Assembly: GCF_014195535.1 (NCBI RefSeq)
Contig: NZ_JACIBY010000004.1
Location: 123,730 to 187,729, forward strand
Length of the DNA: 64,000 bases
Direction: 5' to 3'
Origin: Runella defluvii
Lineage (GTDB): Bacteria; Bacteroidota; Bacteroidia; Cytophagales; Spirosomataceae
Positions 26,190 through 34,777 of this stretch are shown one piece after another (the first letter of the stretch is position 1; each line of letters opens with the position of its first letter). The notes under the pieces are model-generated. The model searched no databases and was not told the origin of the DNA. It worked only from the letters and a program-made list of their open reading frames with translations. The position numbers and the translations under genes were made by a program.

Positions 26190-26568
26190 AAAGCCGTATT
26201 TTCAAATCGAGCGACTCTGCTAAGTGCTCACGTAAGAGGTTATAGATGACAATTGAAATGTTTTCTGCGCTGGGATTCATGTTTTTAAACTCCTCAGTAT
26301 CCAGATTTAGATTTTTGTGGTCAAACTTGATCAAAACTGTTTCCTCGATTAAATCATTCAACCATTTCAAATCTACAACGTAGCCAGTTTCGGGGTTTAC
26401 TTCGCCCGTCACTTGCACAATCAGCTCATAATTATGTCCGTGGTAATTGGGGTAATTGCATTTCCCAAAAACACGCGCATTCTGTTCGTCCGACCAGGTC
26501 GGATTGTTCAGACGGTGTGCGGCATTAAAGTGTGCCTTCCGAAACACCGCCACTCGTGGGTTGCTCAT
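26152..26568 (-). CDS. 6-pyruvoyl-tetrahydropterin synthase / 6-carboxytetrahydropterin synthase family
   Basis: This 138-residue enzyme acts on dihydroneopterin triphosphate, the FolE product. Zinc ligands H18, H43 and H45 and the catalytic C37 are visible in GKCNYPNYHGHNY, with the FDHKNLNLD segment. The Cys-x5-HGH spacing is that of the eukaryotic-type 6-pyruvoyl-tetrahydropterin synthase, whereas E. coli QueD has Cys-x3-HGH. Automatic naming as QueD is therefore uncertain. No other queuosine genes are near; the gene overlaps folE. Confidence 0.9.
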   Translation of the reverse strand: MSNPRVAVFRKAHFNAAHRLNNPTWSDEQNARVFGKCNYPNYHGHNYELIVQVTGEVNPETGYVVDLKWLNDLIEETVLIKFDHKNLNLDTEEFKNMNPSAENISIVIYNLLREHLAESLDLKIRLYETERNFVEYPA

Positions 26569-26971
26569 ATAGTGATAAAAATCTGTTCAATTGTTGGTTT
26601 TACGTACGTGCCGAGGAGTCGTCAGAAAGTTTGTCTGCAACACCCTCTCGACCGTTGGGCGTGGTACCAATTAGCCCGAAGGTAAGTATCGTTTGTCAAC
26701 AGTTTATTTAACATTTGCAGGTTTGAAATAGTTTTGAAGTTTTAGTAATAACGGCTAAAAATTATATATATTTTTTGGTAACTTTTTGGAAATGAGTTTG
26801 TTGAAAATGATGGATGTTGTTGAAGATGCGATGCGTAGGTTGAAAAAAGTGAGCAAAGCCAGTTATTTTCAGGTGTTCAACCCGAATAAATGTTAGTTTT
26901 GTGTTTTCAATACATACAGAAAAGATATGTATTAAGAAAACCGAAGGGTCGAAAAACACGTTAATAGTAGT
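26569..26971. promoter_or_regulatory. Divergent intergenic region (403 bp) upstream of the PTPS gene and glnS
   Basis: No gene is seen here. For glnS, a Bacteroidota-type -7 element TAGTTTTG lies at 26894-26901, leaving a leader of about 65-70 nt. At about 26606-26690 the plus strand reads GCCGAGGAGTCGTCAG, GTCTGCAACACCC, then GTGGTACCAATTAGCCC. The order GCAAC...GGTnCCAATT is faintly like the core of S-box (SAM-I) riboswitches, but the 5' half of the fold is not recognisable and the position is 280 bp from glnS. I list it as undefined. Confidence 0.35.
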
Positions 26972-28654
26972 ATGAGTGAAATTGCCAAAGAATCCACCGA
27001 AGAGAAATCGCTGAACTTCATCGAACAAATCATTGAAGAAGACATCCGTACGGGTAAACACGAAGGCCGCGTTCTGACGCGCTTTCCACCCGAACCCAAC
27101 GGCTATTTGCACATTGGGCATGCCAAATCCATCTGTTTAAACTTTGGAGTGGCTCAGAAATACGGAGGAGGTACCAACTTACGCTTTGACGATACAAATC
27201 CCGTCACGGAAGATACCGAATACGTTGAGTCAATCAAAAATGACGTTCAATGGCTTGGTTTTCAGTGGGTAAATGAATTTTATGCCTCTGATTACTTTGA
27301 TAATTTGTATGCTTTTGCCATTGATTTAATCAAAAAAGGATTGGCATACGTGGATGAATCTACCTCAGAGCAAATCGCTTCTTTGAAAGGAACACCTACC
27401 GAACCAGGAACTAATAGCCCGTACCGTGATCGTAGTGTGGAAGAAAATTTGGATTTGTTTGAGCGAATGAAAAACGGCGAGTTTCCTGAAGGGTCTCGTA
27501 CACTTCGTGCCAAAATCGACATGGCGGCGCCGAATATGATCATGCGCGACCCCATCATTTATCGGATTAAATTTGCCCACCACCATCGCACAGGCGACAA
27601 ATGGTGCATCTATCCGATGTACGATTTTGCCCACGGTCAGTCGGATTCTATCGAACAAATTACGCATTCAATCTGTACGTTGGAGTTTATTCCTCACCGC
27701 GACTTGTACGATTGGTGCATCGATAAACTGGAAATTTTCCCCTCAAAACAATACGAGTTTGCGCGCCTCAACTTGACTTACACCGTCATGAGTAAGCGCA
27801 AATTGTTACAACTTGTCAACGAAGGGCACGTGACGGGCTGGGACGACCCACGGATGCCAACCATTTCGGGGCTTCGCCGTCGTGGCTATACGCCTGAGTC
27901 AATCCGTGAGTTTTGCGACCGCATCGGTATCGCTCGCCGCGACAACCTTATTGACGTGAGTTTGTTGGAGTTTTGCGTTCGCGAGCATCTTAACAAAATC
28001 GCGCAGCGCCGCATGGTAGTACTCGACCCGCTCAAAGTGGTCATTACCAACTTCCCCGAAGATACGGTTGAACTTTGCTTGAGCGAAAACAACCCCGAAG
28101 ACCCCAACGGCGGAATGCGCGAAGTGCCATTTAGCCGTGAGGTTTATATTGAGCGGGAAGACTTTATGGAAAATCCGCCGAAAAAATTCTTCCGCTTGGC
28201 CGTAGGACAAATGGTGCGTTTGAAGAGTGCGTACATCATTCGTTGCGACGAAGCAATCAAAGACGAAGCGGGTAATATCATCGAGTTACGTTGTTCATAC
28301 CTCGAAAACAGCAAGAGTGGGAATGATACCTCAGGTATCAACGTCAAAGGAACGCTCCATTGGGTGTCGGTTTCGGAGGCGTTGCCGATTGAAATTCGCC
28401 AGTACGACCGTCTCTTCAAGGTAGAAGATTTAGCGTCGGCGGAAGGAGATTTCAAAGACCACATCAATCCAAATTCGTTGGAGGTGATTACGGGCTACGC
28501 CGAGCCATCGCTCAAAGAAGCGACGGTTGACACCAAAATCCAGTTTGTTCGCAAAGGCTATTTCTGTTTAGATACCGACGCTACACCCGATAAGCTTATC
28601 TTCAACCGCACAGTTGGACTGAAAGATACGTGGGGAAAAGTAGCAGGGAAATAA
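26972..28654 (+). CDS. glnS: Glutaminyl-tRNA synthetase
   Basis: This 560-residue class I synthetase charges tRNA-Gln with glutamine. The HIGH motif is at residues 47-50 ([10 protein letters not shown]) and the KMSKS-equivalent is MSKR at 273-276. The GlnRS-specific segments [27 protein letters not shown] and a C-terminal two-part anticodon-binding beta-barrel region are present. The direct GlnRS route makes an indirect Gln-tRNA pathway unnecessary. It is monocistronic and ends at a hairpin terminator. Confidence 0.97.
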   Translation: MSEIAKESTEEKSLNFIEQIIEEDIRTGKHEGRVLTRFPPEPNGYLHIGHAKSICLNFGVAQKYGGGTNLRFDDTNPVTEDTEYVESIKNDVQWLGFQWVNEFYASDYFDNLYAFAIDLIKKGLAYVDESTSEQIASLKGTPTEPGTNSPYRDRSVEENLDLFERMKNGEFPEGSRTLRAKIDMAAPNMIMRDPIIYRIKFAHHHRTGDKWCIYPMYDFAHGQSDSIEQITHSICTLEFIPHRDLYDWCIDKLEIFPSKQYEFARLNLTYTVMSKRKLLQLVNEGHVTGWDDPRMPTISGLRRRGYTPESIREFCDRIGIARRDNLIDVSLLEFCVREHLNKIAQRRMVVLDPLKVVITNFPEDTVELCLSENNPEDPNGGMREVPFSREVYIEREDFMENPPKKFFRLAVGQMVRLKSAYIIRCDEAIKDEAGNIIELRCSYLENSKSGNDTSGINVKGTLHWVSVSEALPIEIRQYDRLFKVEDLASAEGDFKDHINPNSLEVITGYAEPSLKEATVDTKIQFVRKGYFCLDTDATPDKLIFNRTVGLKDTWGKVAGK

Positions 28655-28673
28655 TTTTCTGAAGTTTTGATAG

Positions 28674-28716
28674 AAAAACGGCATTGTAGCTTTAGAAGTT
28701 GCAGTGCCGTTTTTTG
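28674..28716 (+). terminator. Rho-independent terminator after glnS
   Basis: Arms AAAAACGGCATTG and CAGTGCCGTTTTT pair with one G-T wobble around a loop of about 15 nt. A run of six T residues at the end of the right arm gives a classic plus-strand terminator 20 bp after the glnS stop. Confidence 0.85.
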
Positions 28717-28762
28717 TGGTTAAATTGCAAAGGAATGTTTTGGAAAAGGCACCAACTGAGCT

Positions 28763-29455
28763 ATGAAGAAAATCTTGTTAGTGGAAGACGAAGTCAATGT
28801 AGTCAGCTTTATAAAAAAAGGCTTGACCGAGGAGGACTTTGAAGTATCGGTGGCTTTAGACGGTAATTCGGGGGTTCAGATGGCCTTGAGCAGTGACTAT
28901 GATTTGATTATTCTTGACATTATGCTTCCCGACAAAAACGGTATTGAGGTTTGCAAAGAGCTGCGCAACAACCAGATTCAGGTACCGATATTGTTTTTGA
29001 CGGCCCTCAATACCGCCGATAATATTGCTTTGGGGCTTAATTCGGGGGCAGATGATTATTTGGCCAAACCCTTCAAGTTCATCGAGTTGGTTGCTCGTAT
29101 CAAAGCACTTTTACGTCGAGCTAGTCAAGGAGGAGGCGAGGCCAAGGCAAAAGAAAATGTGTATGTGGTGGCCAATTTGAAAGTGGACGATGACTCGAAG
29201 ACCGTAGAACGAAATGGGGAGCTTATTTCCCTCACTGCTACCGAATATCGGCTGCTGGTCACCTTGCTAAAAAACAAAGGAAAAGTGCTTTCGAGGGTGG
29301 ATTTGCTGGAGAGCGCGTGGGACATCAATTTTAACCTAGCCACGAATGTCGTGGATGTTTACATCAATTATTTGAGAAAAAAACTTGATTCGGCCTATGA
29401 ACCCAAGCTCATTCATACCGTGATTGGCATGGGCTATGTGTTAAGAGAAGCATGA
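28763..29455 (+). CDS. OmpR/PhoB-family response regulator
   Basis: This 230-residue protein has a receiver with E8/D9 pocket, phospho-acceptor D52 (LIILDIMLPDKNG) and the KPF lysine, then an OmpR-type winged helix (SLTATEYRLLVTLLKNKGKV, VVDVYINYLRKKLD, TVIGMGYVLRE). It is complete. The stop overlaps the kinase start as ATGA, so the two are translationally coupled. It looks like the CusR/CzcR/RprY type by sequence feel, but no metal-efflux genes are adjacent, so the target is unknown. Confidence 0.95.
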   Translation: MKKILLVEDEVNVVSFIKKGLTEEDFEVSVALDGNSGVQMALSSDYDLIILDIMLPDKNGIEVCKELRNNQIQVPILFLTALNTADNIALGLNSGADDYLAKPFKFIELVARIKALLRRASQGGGEAKAKENVYVVANLKVDDDSKTVERNGELISLTATEYRLLVTLLKNKGKVLSRVDLLESAWDINFNLATNVVDVYINYLRKKLDSAYEPKLIHTVIGMGYVLREA

Positions 29456-30825
29456 AAACCCAACTGAAAATAGCGCTTTTTCTGATTTTTACCAACAGCC
29501 TGATGCTGCTTCTGTTTGGGGGAAGTATCTATTACTTTTTGTATAATTATTCCTACACTGATTTTTACAAACGACTAGAAACGCGGGCGACGATTGCGGC
29601 GAAGTACAATTTTGATGCTGATAAAATTAATGCCGAGCCGTTTAAAATTATCCGTAAAGAACACCTTGAAAAGCTGTCGGCCGAAAAAGAGTACCTGTAT
29701 AGGGTCGAAAATAATAATGATTTAGCTGAAATGGCGCAAAAATCAGAACTCCCAATGGCGTTTTTGAAGGAGATTTTGAACAAAGGGAAAGCCACGCGTC
29801 AGATGGACGAAACCTTTTTTACGGGAATTCGGCACGAGAGCAAGAATCAAACGCACATTGTGGTGGTATCCGCCAAAAACTACTACGCTTCCAATCACTT
29901 GTTGTTTATGCGCAATGTGATTTTACTTGGTGTGCTTCTTATTGCATTGATAACCACCTATTTATCTTTTTTCTTCTCAAGGCGAATTTTCGATCCAATT
30001 AAGCACATCACCGATCGGGTGAAACAAATAAGCAAGGATAATATTCATTTGCGCATTGAAGAGAAAAAAAATGATGCCGAAATTAGCCAATTGATTTCTA
30101 CGTTCAATGACCTACTGAATCGGCTTGAGACTTCGTTTGAAACCCAAAACAATTTTGTTAGCAATGCCTCGCACGAATTTGGTACGCCACTCACGTCTAT
30201 CATGGGAGAAGCCGAAGTGATGCTCATGAAACAGCGTTCACCCGAGGAATACCAGCAGTCGCTGATGAGTATTTTGGGGCAAGCCGAGCGCCTGAACCAA
30301 ATCACGCAAACGCTGTTGTATTTGGCCCAAACGGGTTATACCAACAAGCGGGTTAATTTTGAAATTTTACGAACCGATGACCTGATTTGGCAAGTCAAGG
30401 AGATGATTGATAAGCTCAATCCCAAGAATAATATCCAAGTTGACTTTAGCCTGTTGCCCGAGAATCCCAAAAAATTGAAAGTGATGGGCAACCGCCAGCT
30501 GCTTTCTCTGGCTTTTACCAATATATTAACAAACGCTTGTAAGTACTCCAACAATAAGCCCGTTGTGGTGACGATTGCCTCCAGCGATGACCAAGTTTTT
30601 TTGGCATTTACGGACCACGGGATTGGGATTCCCGAGTCAGAACTTCCGTTTATTTATGACCCGTTTTTTAGGGCTTCCAACACCCGAAACTTTGAAGGCT
30701 ATGGGATCGGATTGCCTTTGACCCGTAATATTATTAAAATTCATAACGGCCAATTGCAGCTTTCTTCGGTCGTAAATGAAGGGACGACGGTTCAAATTAG
30801 GATTCCATTGGCAAAAATTCCGTAA
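29452..30825 (+). CDS. Membrane sensor histidine kinase, HAMP type
   Basis: This 457-residue kinase has an N-terminal membrane helix (about 7-30), a periplasmic sensor of about 125 residues, a second helix (about 158-180), HAMP (RRIFDPIKHITDRVKQIS), HisKA with phospho-His H241 in NASHEFGTPLTSI, and HATPase_c (NILTNACKYS, DHGIGIPE, GYGIGLPL). The H-box reads HEFGTP instead of the usual HELRTP. It is paired with the OmpR-type regulator through an ATGA overlap. The stimulus is unknown. Confidence 0.95.
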   Translation: MKTQLKIALFLIFTNSLMLLLFGGSIYYFLYNYSYTDFYKRLETRATIAAKYNFDADKINAEPFKIIRKEHLEKLSAEKEYLYRVENNNDLAEMAQKSELPMAFLKEILNKGKATRQMDETFFTGIRHESKNQTHIVVVSAKNYYASNHLLFMRNVILLGVLLIALITTYLSFFFSRRIFDPIKHITDRVKQISKDNIHLRIEEKKNDAEISQLISTFNDLLNRLETSFETQNNFVSNASHEFGTPLTSIMGEAEVMLMKQRSPEEYQQSLMSILGQAERLNQITQTLLYLAQTGYTNKRVNFEILRTDDLIWQVKEMIDKLNPKNNIQVDFSLLPENPKKLKVMGNRQLLSLAFTNILTNACKYSNNKPVVVTIASSDDQVFLAFTDHGIGIPESELPFIYDPFFRASNTRNFEGYGIGLPLTRNIIKIHNGQLQLSSVVNEGTTVQIRIPLAKIP

Positions 30826-30918
30826 AAAAATCATTTCTTATCGAATTCTAATCTGCTTCTTAAATCATTCTTAGTTGGGGGTAGCACCTTTGCATTGGTT
30901 TTAAAAACGACTAAGCGC

Positions 30919-31416
30919 ATGGAAAGAACAATATTAGTGCCGATAGATTTTAAAGTTGAGTCGCTAAATGCCCTCAGATTGGCATTGAATACCATCAATG
31001 CGGGAAAAGTAAACGTGGTGTTGATGTATGCCAAAATTCCTACAGATTCTATCTCGGATTTTTTGTTTTATTCGCCAGACGAAATGGTGGATAGCCTGAT
31101 GACGACCGAATTTGAAGAAGCAATTGCCATTCTTAAAAATAGATACGAGTCTCTTTTGGGAAATATTAGTGTCGAACTTTTTCATGGATACAGTGCCAAT
31201 GCCTTGAGCAATTTCCTAGAGGCACGCAACATTGATAAAATCTATTTCTCCAAAAACTATAAATTAAAACCTGGCAAAAAAGGTTTTGACCCTACTCCAT
31301 TATTGAAAAAATCAAGGGTGTCTTACCAAGAGGTAGGCGGGGAAAGCGTTGTGGCTGAACGAAAAACCTTGAGCACCCTTTTTAACTATTTCGGACTTGA
31401 AATAGCTAATCATTGA
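30919..31416 (+). CDS. UspA-like universal stress protein
   Basis: This 165-residue protein has the Usp fold start TILVPIDFKVESLNALRLAL and a middle segment of alternating helix and strand. The usual ATP-binding GxxG-x9-GS motif near the C-terminus is not evident (KLKPGKKGFDPTPLL), so it may not bind ATP. I chose the ATG at 30919 (MERTILVPID) rather than an upstream GTG/TTG-type start. A sequence CACCTTTG at 30885-30892 fits a -7 element. It lies 93 bp after the kinase gene and ends at a terminator. Confidence 0.75.
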   Translation: MERTILVPIDFKVESLNALRLALNTINAGKVNVVLMYAKIPTDSISDFLFYSPDEMVDSLMTTEFEEAIAILKNRYESLLGNISVELFHGYSANALSNFLEARNIDKIYFSKNYKLKPGKKGFDPTPLLKKSRVSYQEVGGESVVAERKTLSTLFNYFGLEIANH

Positions 31417-31453
31417 TTCAGACTTACATATAGATTGACCCACGCGTGATTCG

Positions 31454-31492
31454 ATCGGCATTTTTACACTTTGGTAGAAATGCCGATTTTTC
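31454..31492 (+). terminator. Terminator after the UspA-like gene
   Basis: Arms ATCGGCATTT and AAATGCCGAT (10 bp) flank a 14-nt loop, followed by TTTTTCTTT on the plus strand. The right arm lies inside the last codons of the convergent acyltransferase gene. Confidence 0.8.
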
Positions 31493-32480
31493 TTTCAAAT
31501 TGCCATTTTTCGCATTCTTGGGCGCCAAGGTTACGTTTGAAACGCGCCAAACTGGTTTTGGGTTGGCCAGCGGCGTCAACTGAGATACCCAGATCTAAAA
31601 TAGTTACACCTTCTTGCTGGGAAAATTCGTACAAACCTTTGGTCAACAACACCGAGGGACTGTACTGTCGATAGGCTAGGTTGTCGGCGGGGCAGAAGTG
31701 ATAGAGTACATTTTTTCCAACGCGGACGGTTAGCCCTAATGAGGCAATTTCTTCACCATTTTTGACACAAAATACCCGAAAAATTTCAGGAAAAACGGTC
31801 AACCAAAGCCGCAGCTGCTCTTCACGAAAAGAAAGCGAGTAGCCGAGTCGTTGGCGGTTATGAGCAATAAATTGATACACTTGTTCGGCACTGGGAGATA
31901 CCCATTCTTCAAACCGAAAATCGGCTTGCAGGCACTTGCGTAATCGCCGCCGTTCGGAGGCGTGAAGGGCTGTCTCAAACGGCTGCGAGGTTACCGAAAT
32001 GTAGTGATTGATAGAGGACTGGCTTAGCTGAAAACCGTGCCGTACCAACCCGCGTTTGATAAATGAACTACGGGCAGGATGATAACAGCTGGGATAATGA
32101 CGAATCGACAACGACTTGATGCCTTGCGATACGGCAAACGATTCGATGGAGTTTAACCAAACACTAAAATCGGCATGACTGACAACTTCGGCTACTTCAA
32201 ACGACCCAAACGATGCCCGTAGCGGGCTGACTCCTTGCTGATTTTGAACAAAAAGATGAAAAAAACCGTAGAGTTCTTGCTGCGTTTCGGCATCGGTGAG
32301 CACAAAAGTATAAACTTGCTCGGCTTGCTGGTGAACCACGTGCAAGGGCGTATTGAAGAGCCAAGGCGACCAACGACCCCGAAAATGGGTAAGCGCAGCG
32401 GGGTCATTGCCGAACACCAACGAAGAAAAAGCCCGCTGAATAGTGGTCTGAACCTTATTTTTTGGAAGAAGGTGCGTCAT
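31464..32480 (-). CDS. GNAT/FemAB-like acyltransferase
   Basis: This 338-residue protein has a double-GNAT-like layout of the FemAB/BioF2 type. The N-terminal half carries SLSIRHYPSCYHP; the C-terminal half includes FIAHNRQRLGYSLSF, REEQLRLWLTVF and a core with IASLGLTVRVGKNVLYHF, then SPSVLLTKGLYEF. Such enzymes transfer aminoacyl or acyl groups to cell-wall precursors or polysaccharides. The substrate is not known. The gene stands alone, 32 bp downstream of the sugar dehydrogenase gene. Confidence 0.8.
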   Translation of the reverse strand: MTHLLPKNKVQTTIQRAFSSLVFGNDPAALTHFRGRWSPWLFNTPLHVVHQQAEQVYTFVLTDAETQQELYGFFHLFVQNQQGVSPLRASFGSFEVAEVVSHADFSVWLNSIESFAVSQGIKSLSIRHYPSCYHPARSSFIKRGLVRHGFQLSQSSINHYISVTSQPFETALHASERRRLRKCLQADFRFEEWVSPSAEQVYQFIAHNRQRLGYSLSFREEQLRLWLTVFPEIFRVFCVKNGEEIASLGLTVRVGKNVLYHFCPADNLAYRQYSPSVLLTKGLYEFSQQEGVTILDLGISVDAAGQPKTSLARFKRNLGAQECEKWQFERKIGISTKV

Positions 32481-32512
32481 TCGTTCGTGTGTTGTCGGGC
32501 AAAGATAAGAAC

Positions 32513-34711
32513 TTAATCACAACCTTTAATCTGAGCACTAAAAGTACTACTAGCGGCGCTTTGAAACCCAGGTGCGAGGATAATGGTTTTTCCTGCATAA
32601 AATGAAGTACTTCCACTCAGCAGCGTTCCTTTACTTTGAATGACTTCATGGGCTTGATAGGTTGAGGGGGCAATTGGTCCAACTAGCTGAGTTATTGTCG
32701 GAGGACAAGATAGAGTTCGTGTTTCTTGAATCGTAAAGTTATGACAATGAACATTAGATACAGTCCATTCATAAATTGTTGCTTGGCTAAGCGAAGATAG
32801 AATTGTGGAAAATATTCCTGTAGAATCTGCTGTCAGTACAGGAAGAGTTATCCAATCGGAAGCAGTGTTTTTTACACGATATTTGAGCAAATAACTTTCG
32901 TTTTTAGAAGCTAGCCATCGAATTGCAAAGGATGTATTTGTAATGTTGAGAGCAGTTAAGGCAGCGGGGACACTATGAGTTCTTACTGACAATAGAGCGT
33001 AGTTACTTTTACACTCAGGATATGTCGTATGTACACAAGCAGTATATACTTTTAATGGGTTAGTGAGTGTGGGTGTAGTTATAAAATTGTTATTAACCGT
33101 AAGGCTTGATGATTGAGTGAGTAGAGAGTCGCTGAAAACTTTTAAAGTGTATAGCCCATTACAACCTTTTACTGAGATATTGAGAATAGTGCCTACACAA
33201 GCGATTGTGTCAATGGATTGCGGTTGTGGAGCAGGGAATTGGCATGGTATGCAAGTTGTAGATGCAAGTGTGGTAGTAATATCTATGTGAGAATTTGTTG
33301 TACTGAAAATACGTACAGTAATGGTTTGCGGGGAAATCGGATTAGGTAGGTCTGCGACTAAAACTCCGTTTGAAGGAATAGTTTTTGAACCTGCTGTATA
33401 ACTGGCAGTTCCTGTATAGTTAATGCCAAATGTAAAATCATATCTATCAGTGACAGTATTACCTTGGATTGTGAGCTTAGCATCCTTATTAACACTTTGG
33501 CCTTTTAATCCGCAACTTGCAGGTACTGCTGCAACATTAATAGTAGGAGTTGAAAGGGTAGATTTAAGCCCAATTTGATAAATTTTCCCTTCATCTAAGC
33601 TCGCAACGTACAATTCTCCGCTGGTGTCTTGGCCAAAAGTGACAGGAGAGGAAGTGAGAATACCTTGAAATGTATTGGTGCGCTGACCATTTGGGGAACG
33701 AAAAAGTGTCCAAAGTTTACCCATGACCCAATCTGCATATAAATAATGCCCTCGTAGGGCGGGATATAGGTTTCCCCGATAGACATATCCGCCCATAACC
33801 GAAGCACCACTTGTAGTATCAGATACCCAGCCTTGATATTCTTGAATTGGATAGATAAGAAGAGTAGTATCACTGCACCCATTAGAGGAATAAGGGTGAC
33901 TACCTTCATAACATCGCCAGCCAAAATTAGCCCCGCCTAAATTAGGGTGGGCTAAAAAATTGACTTCATCCCAATGGTCAGCGCCGTTGTCTCCAATCCA
34001 CAAATCACCTGTTTGCTTGTCAAAACTCATTCGCCAAGGGTTACGTAAACCGCGTGCCCAAATTTCGTCAGGAATGCTATCTCCAAGGGTTTGATAGGGA
34101 TTGGTAGTTGGAATTTTGTAATTGGGTGCAGTACTGACATCAATTCGCAGAACTTTTCCCAGTACAGTTTTGAGGTTTTGGGCATTGCCTGGAGAATCTC
34201 CCATGGTTTTACGCGTCCCTAAACCATCATCTCCTGTTGTGATGTATAAGTATCCATCTGGCCCAAAAGCAATTTCTCCACCTGTATGTCCACCAGGAAC
34301 TAAATAGGGTAAGGTAAGAATCTTGGCTTCTGACCCAGCGAGGGTAATATTAGGATTGGAAGGGTTTCTCTTGAACATTACAATTTGCCCTAGCCCGTCT
34401 TGTTTTCGATAATAAACAAAAAAAATACCATTAGAAGAGTAATTAGGAGAAAAACAGAAGCTATAAATCGAAGCTCCAGTCATACTTATATCTAAAAAAG
34501 GTGTTGGATGAACAATCCCATTCTGAATGATTTTAATCTTCCCCGTAAGCTCAGAAACAAACAAGCGATTATCGCCCGCAGTTTCAATATCACTTGGTTG
34601 ATTAAATCCAGCTGCATATTCGGTTAATTGAATTTGAGGTATTTGGTTCTGCGATTTTAGAGTATATGAGAAGAGAAAAAATAAAAATAGACATAACGCT
34701 GCCTTTTTCAT
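32513..34711 (-). CDS. Secreted PQQ-type sugar dehydrogenase with FN3-like and coathanger-stack C-terminus
   Basis: This 732-residue protein has a signal peptide ending near LKSQ and an N-terminal six-bladed glucose/sorbosone dehydrogenase propeller (about 25-390: FNQPSDIETAGDNRLFVSEL, GGHTGGEIAFGPDGYLY, IGDNGADHWDEVNF, NFGWRCYEG). An Ig-like segment, an FN3-like domain (about 590-665) and a C-terminal 3-coathanger-stack-like region (IILAPGFQSAASSTFSAQI) follow. It probably oxidises sugars at the cell surface. The gene is more AT-rich than its neighbours, suggesting foreign origin or relaxed codon use. Confidence 0.88.
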   Translation of the reverse strand: MKKAALCLFLFFLFSYTLKSQNQIPQIQLTEYAAGFNQPSDIETAGDNRLFVSELTGKIKIIQNGIVHPTPFLDISMTGASIYSFCFSPNYSSNGIFFVYYRKQDGLGQIVMFKRNPSNPNITLAGSEAKILTLPYLVPGGHTGGEIAFGPDGYLYITTGDDGLGTRKTMGDSPGNAQNLKTVLGKVLRIDVSTAPNYKIPTTNPYQTLGDSIPDEIWARGLRNPWRMSFDKQTGDLWIGDNGADHWDEVNFLAHPNLGGANFGWRCYEGSHPYSSNGCSDTTLLIYPIQEYQGWVSDTTSGASVMGGYVYRGNLYPALRGHYLYADWVMGKLWTLFRSPNGQRTNTFQGILTSSPVTFGQDTSGELYVASLDEGKIYQIGLKSTLSTPTINVAAVPASCGLKGQSVNKDAKLTIQGNTVTDRYDFTFGINYTGTASYTAGSKTIPSNGVLVADLPNPISPQTITVRIFSTTNSHIDITTTLASTTCIPCQFPAPQPQSIDTIACVGTILNISVKGCNGLYTLKVFSDSLLTQSSSLTVNNNFITTPTLTNPLKVYTACVHTTYPECKSNYALLSVRTHSVPAALTALNITNTSFAIRWLASKNESYLLKYRVKNTASDWITLPVLTADSTGIFSTILSSLSQATIYEWTVSNVHCHNFTIQETRTLSCPPTITQLVGPIAPSTYQAHEVIQSKGTLLSGSTSFYAGKTIILAPGFQSAASSTFSAQIKGCD

Positions 34712-34777
34712 GATTTAGAAACGGTTTGGTAGTACTCAAATATAAATACCTTACTTGAAAACCGCTAACTTTGTAGC

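Noticed and set aside
26569-26640. preQ1 riboswitch upstream of the PTPS gene
   Set aside because: I see neither the preQ1-I core nor its A-rich tail on the minus strand.
29452-30825. Inactive kinase because the H-box reads HEFGTP
   Set aside because: The phospho-His, Asn, and Gly boxes are intact; the variation in the H-box flank is not expected to abolish activity.
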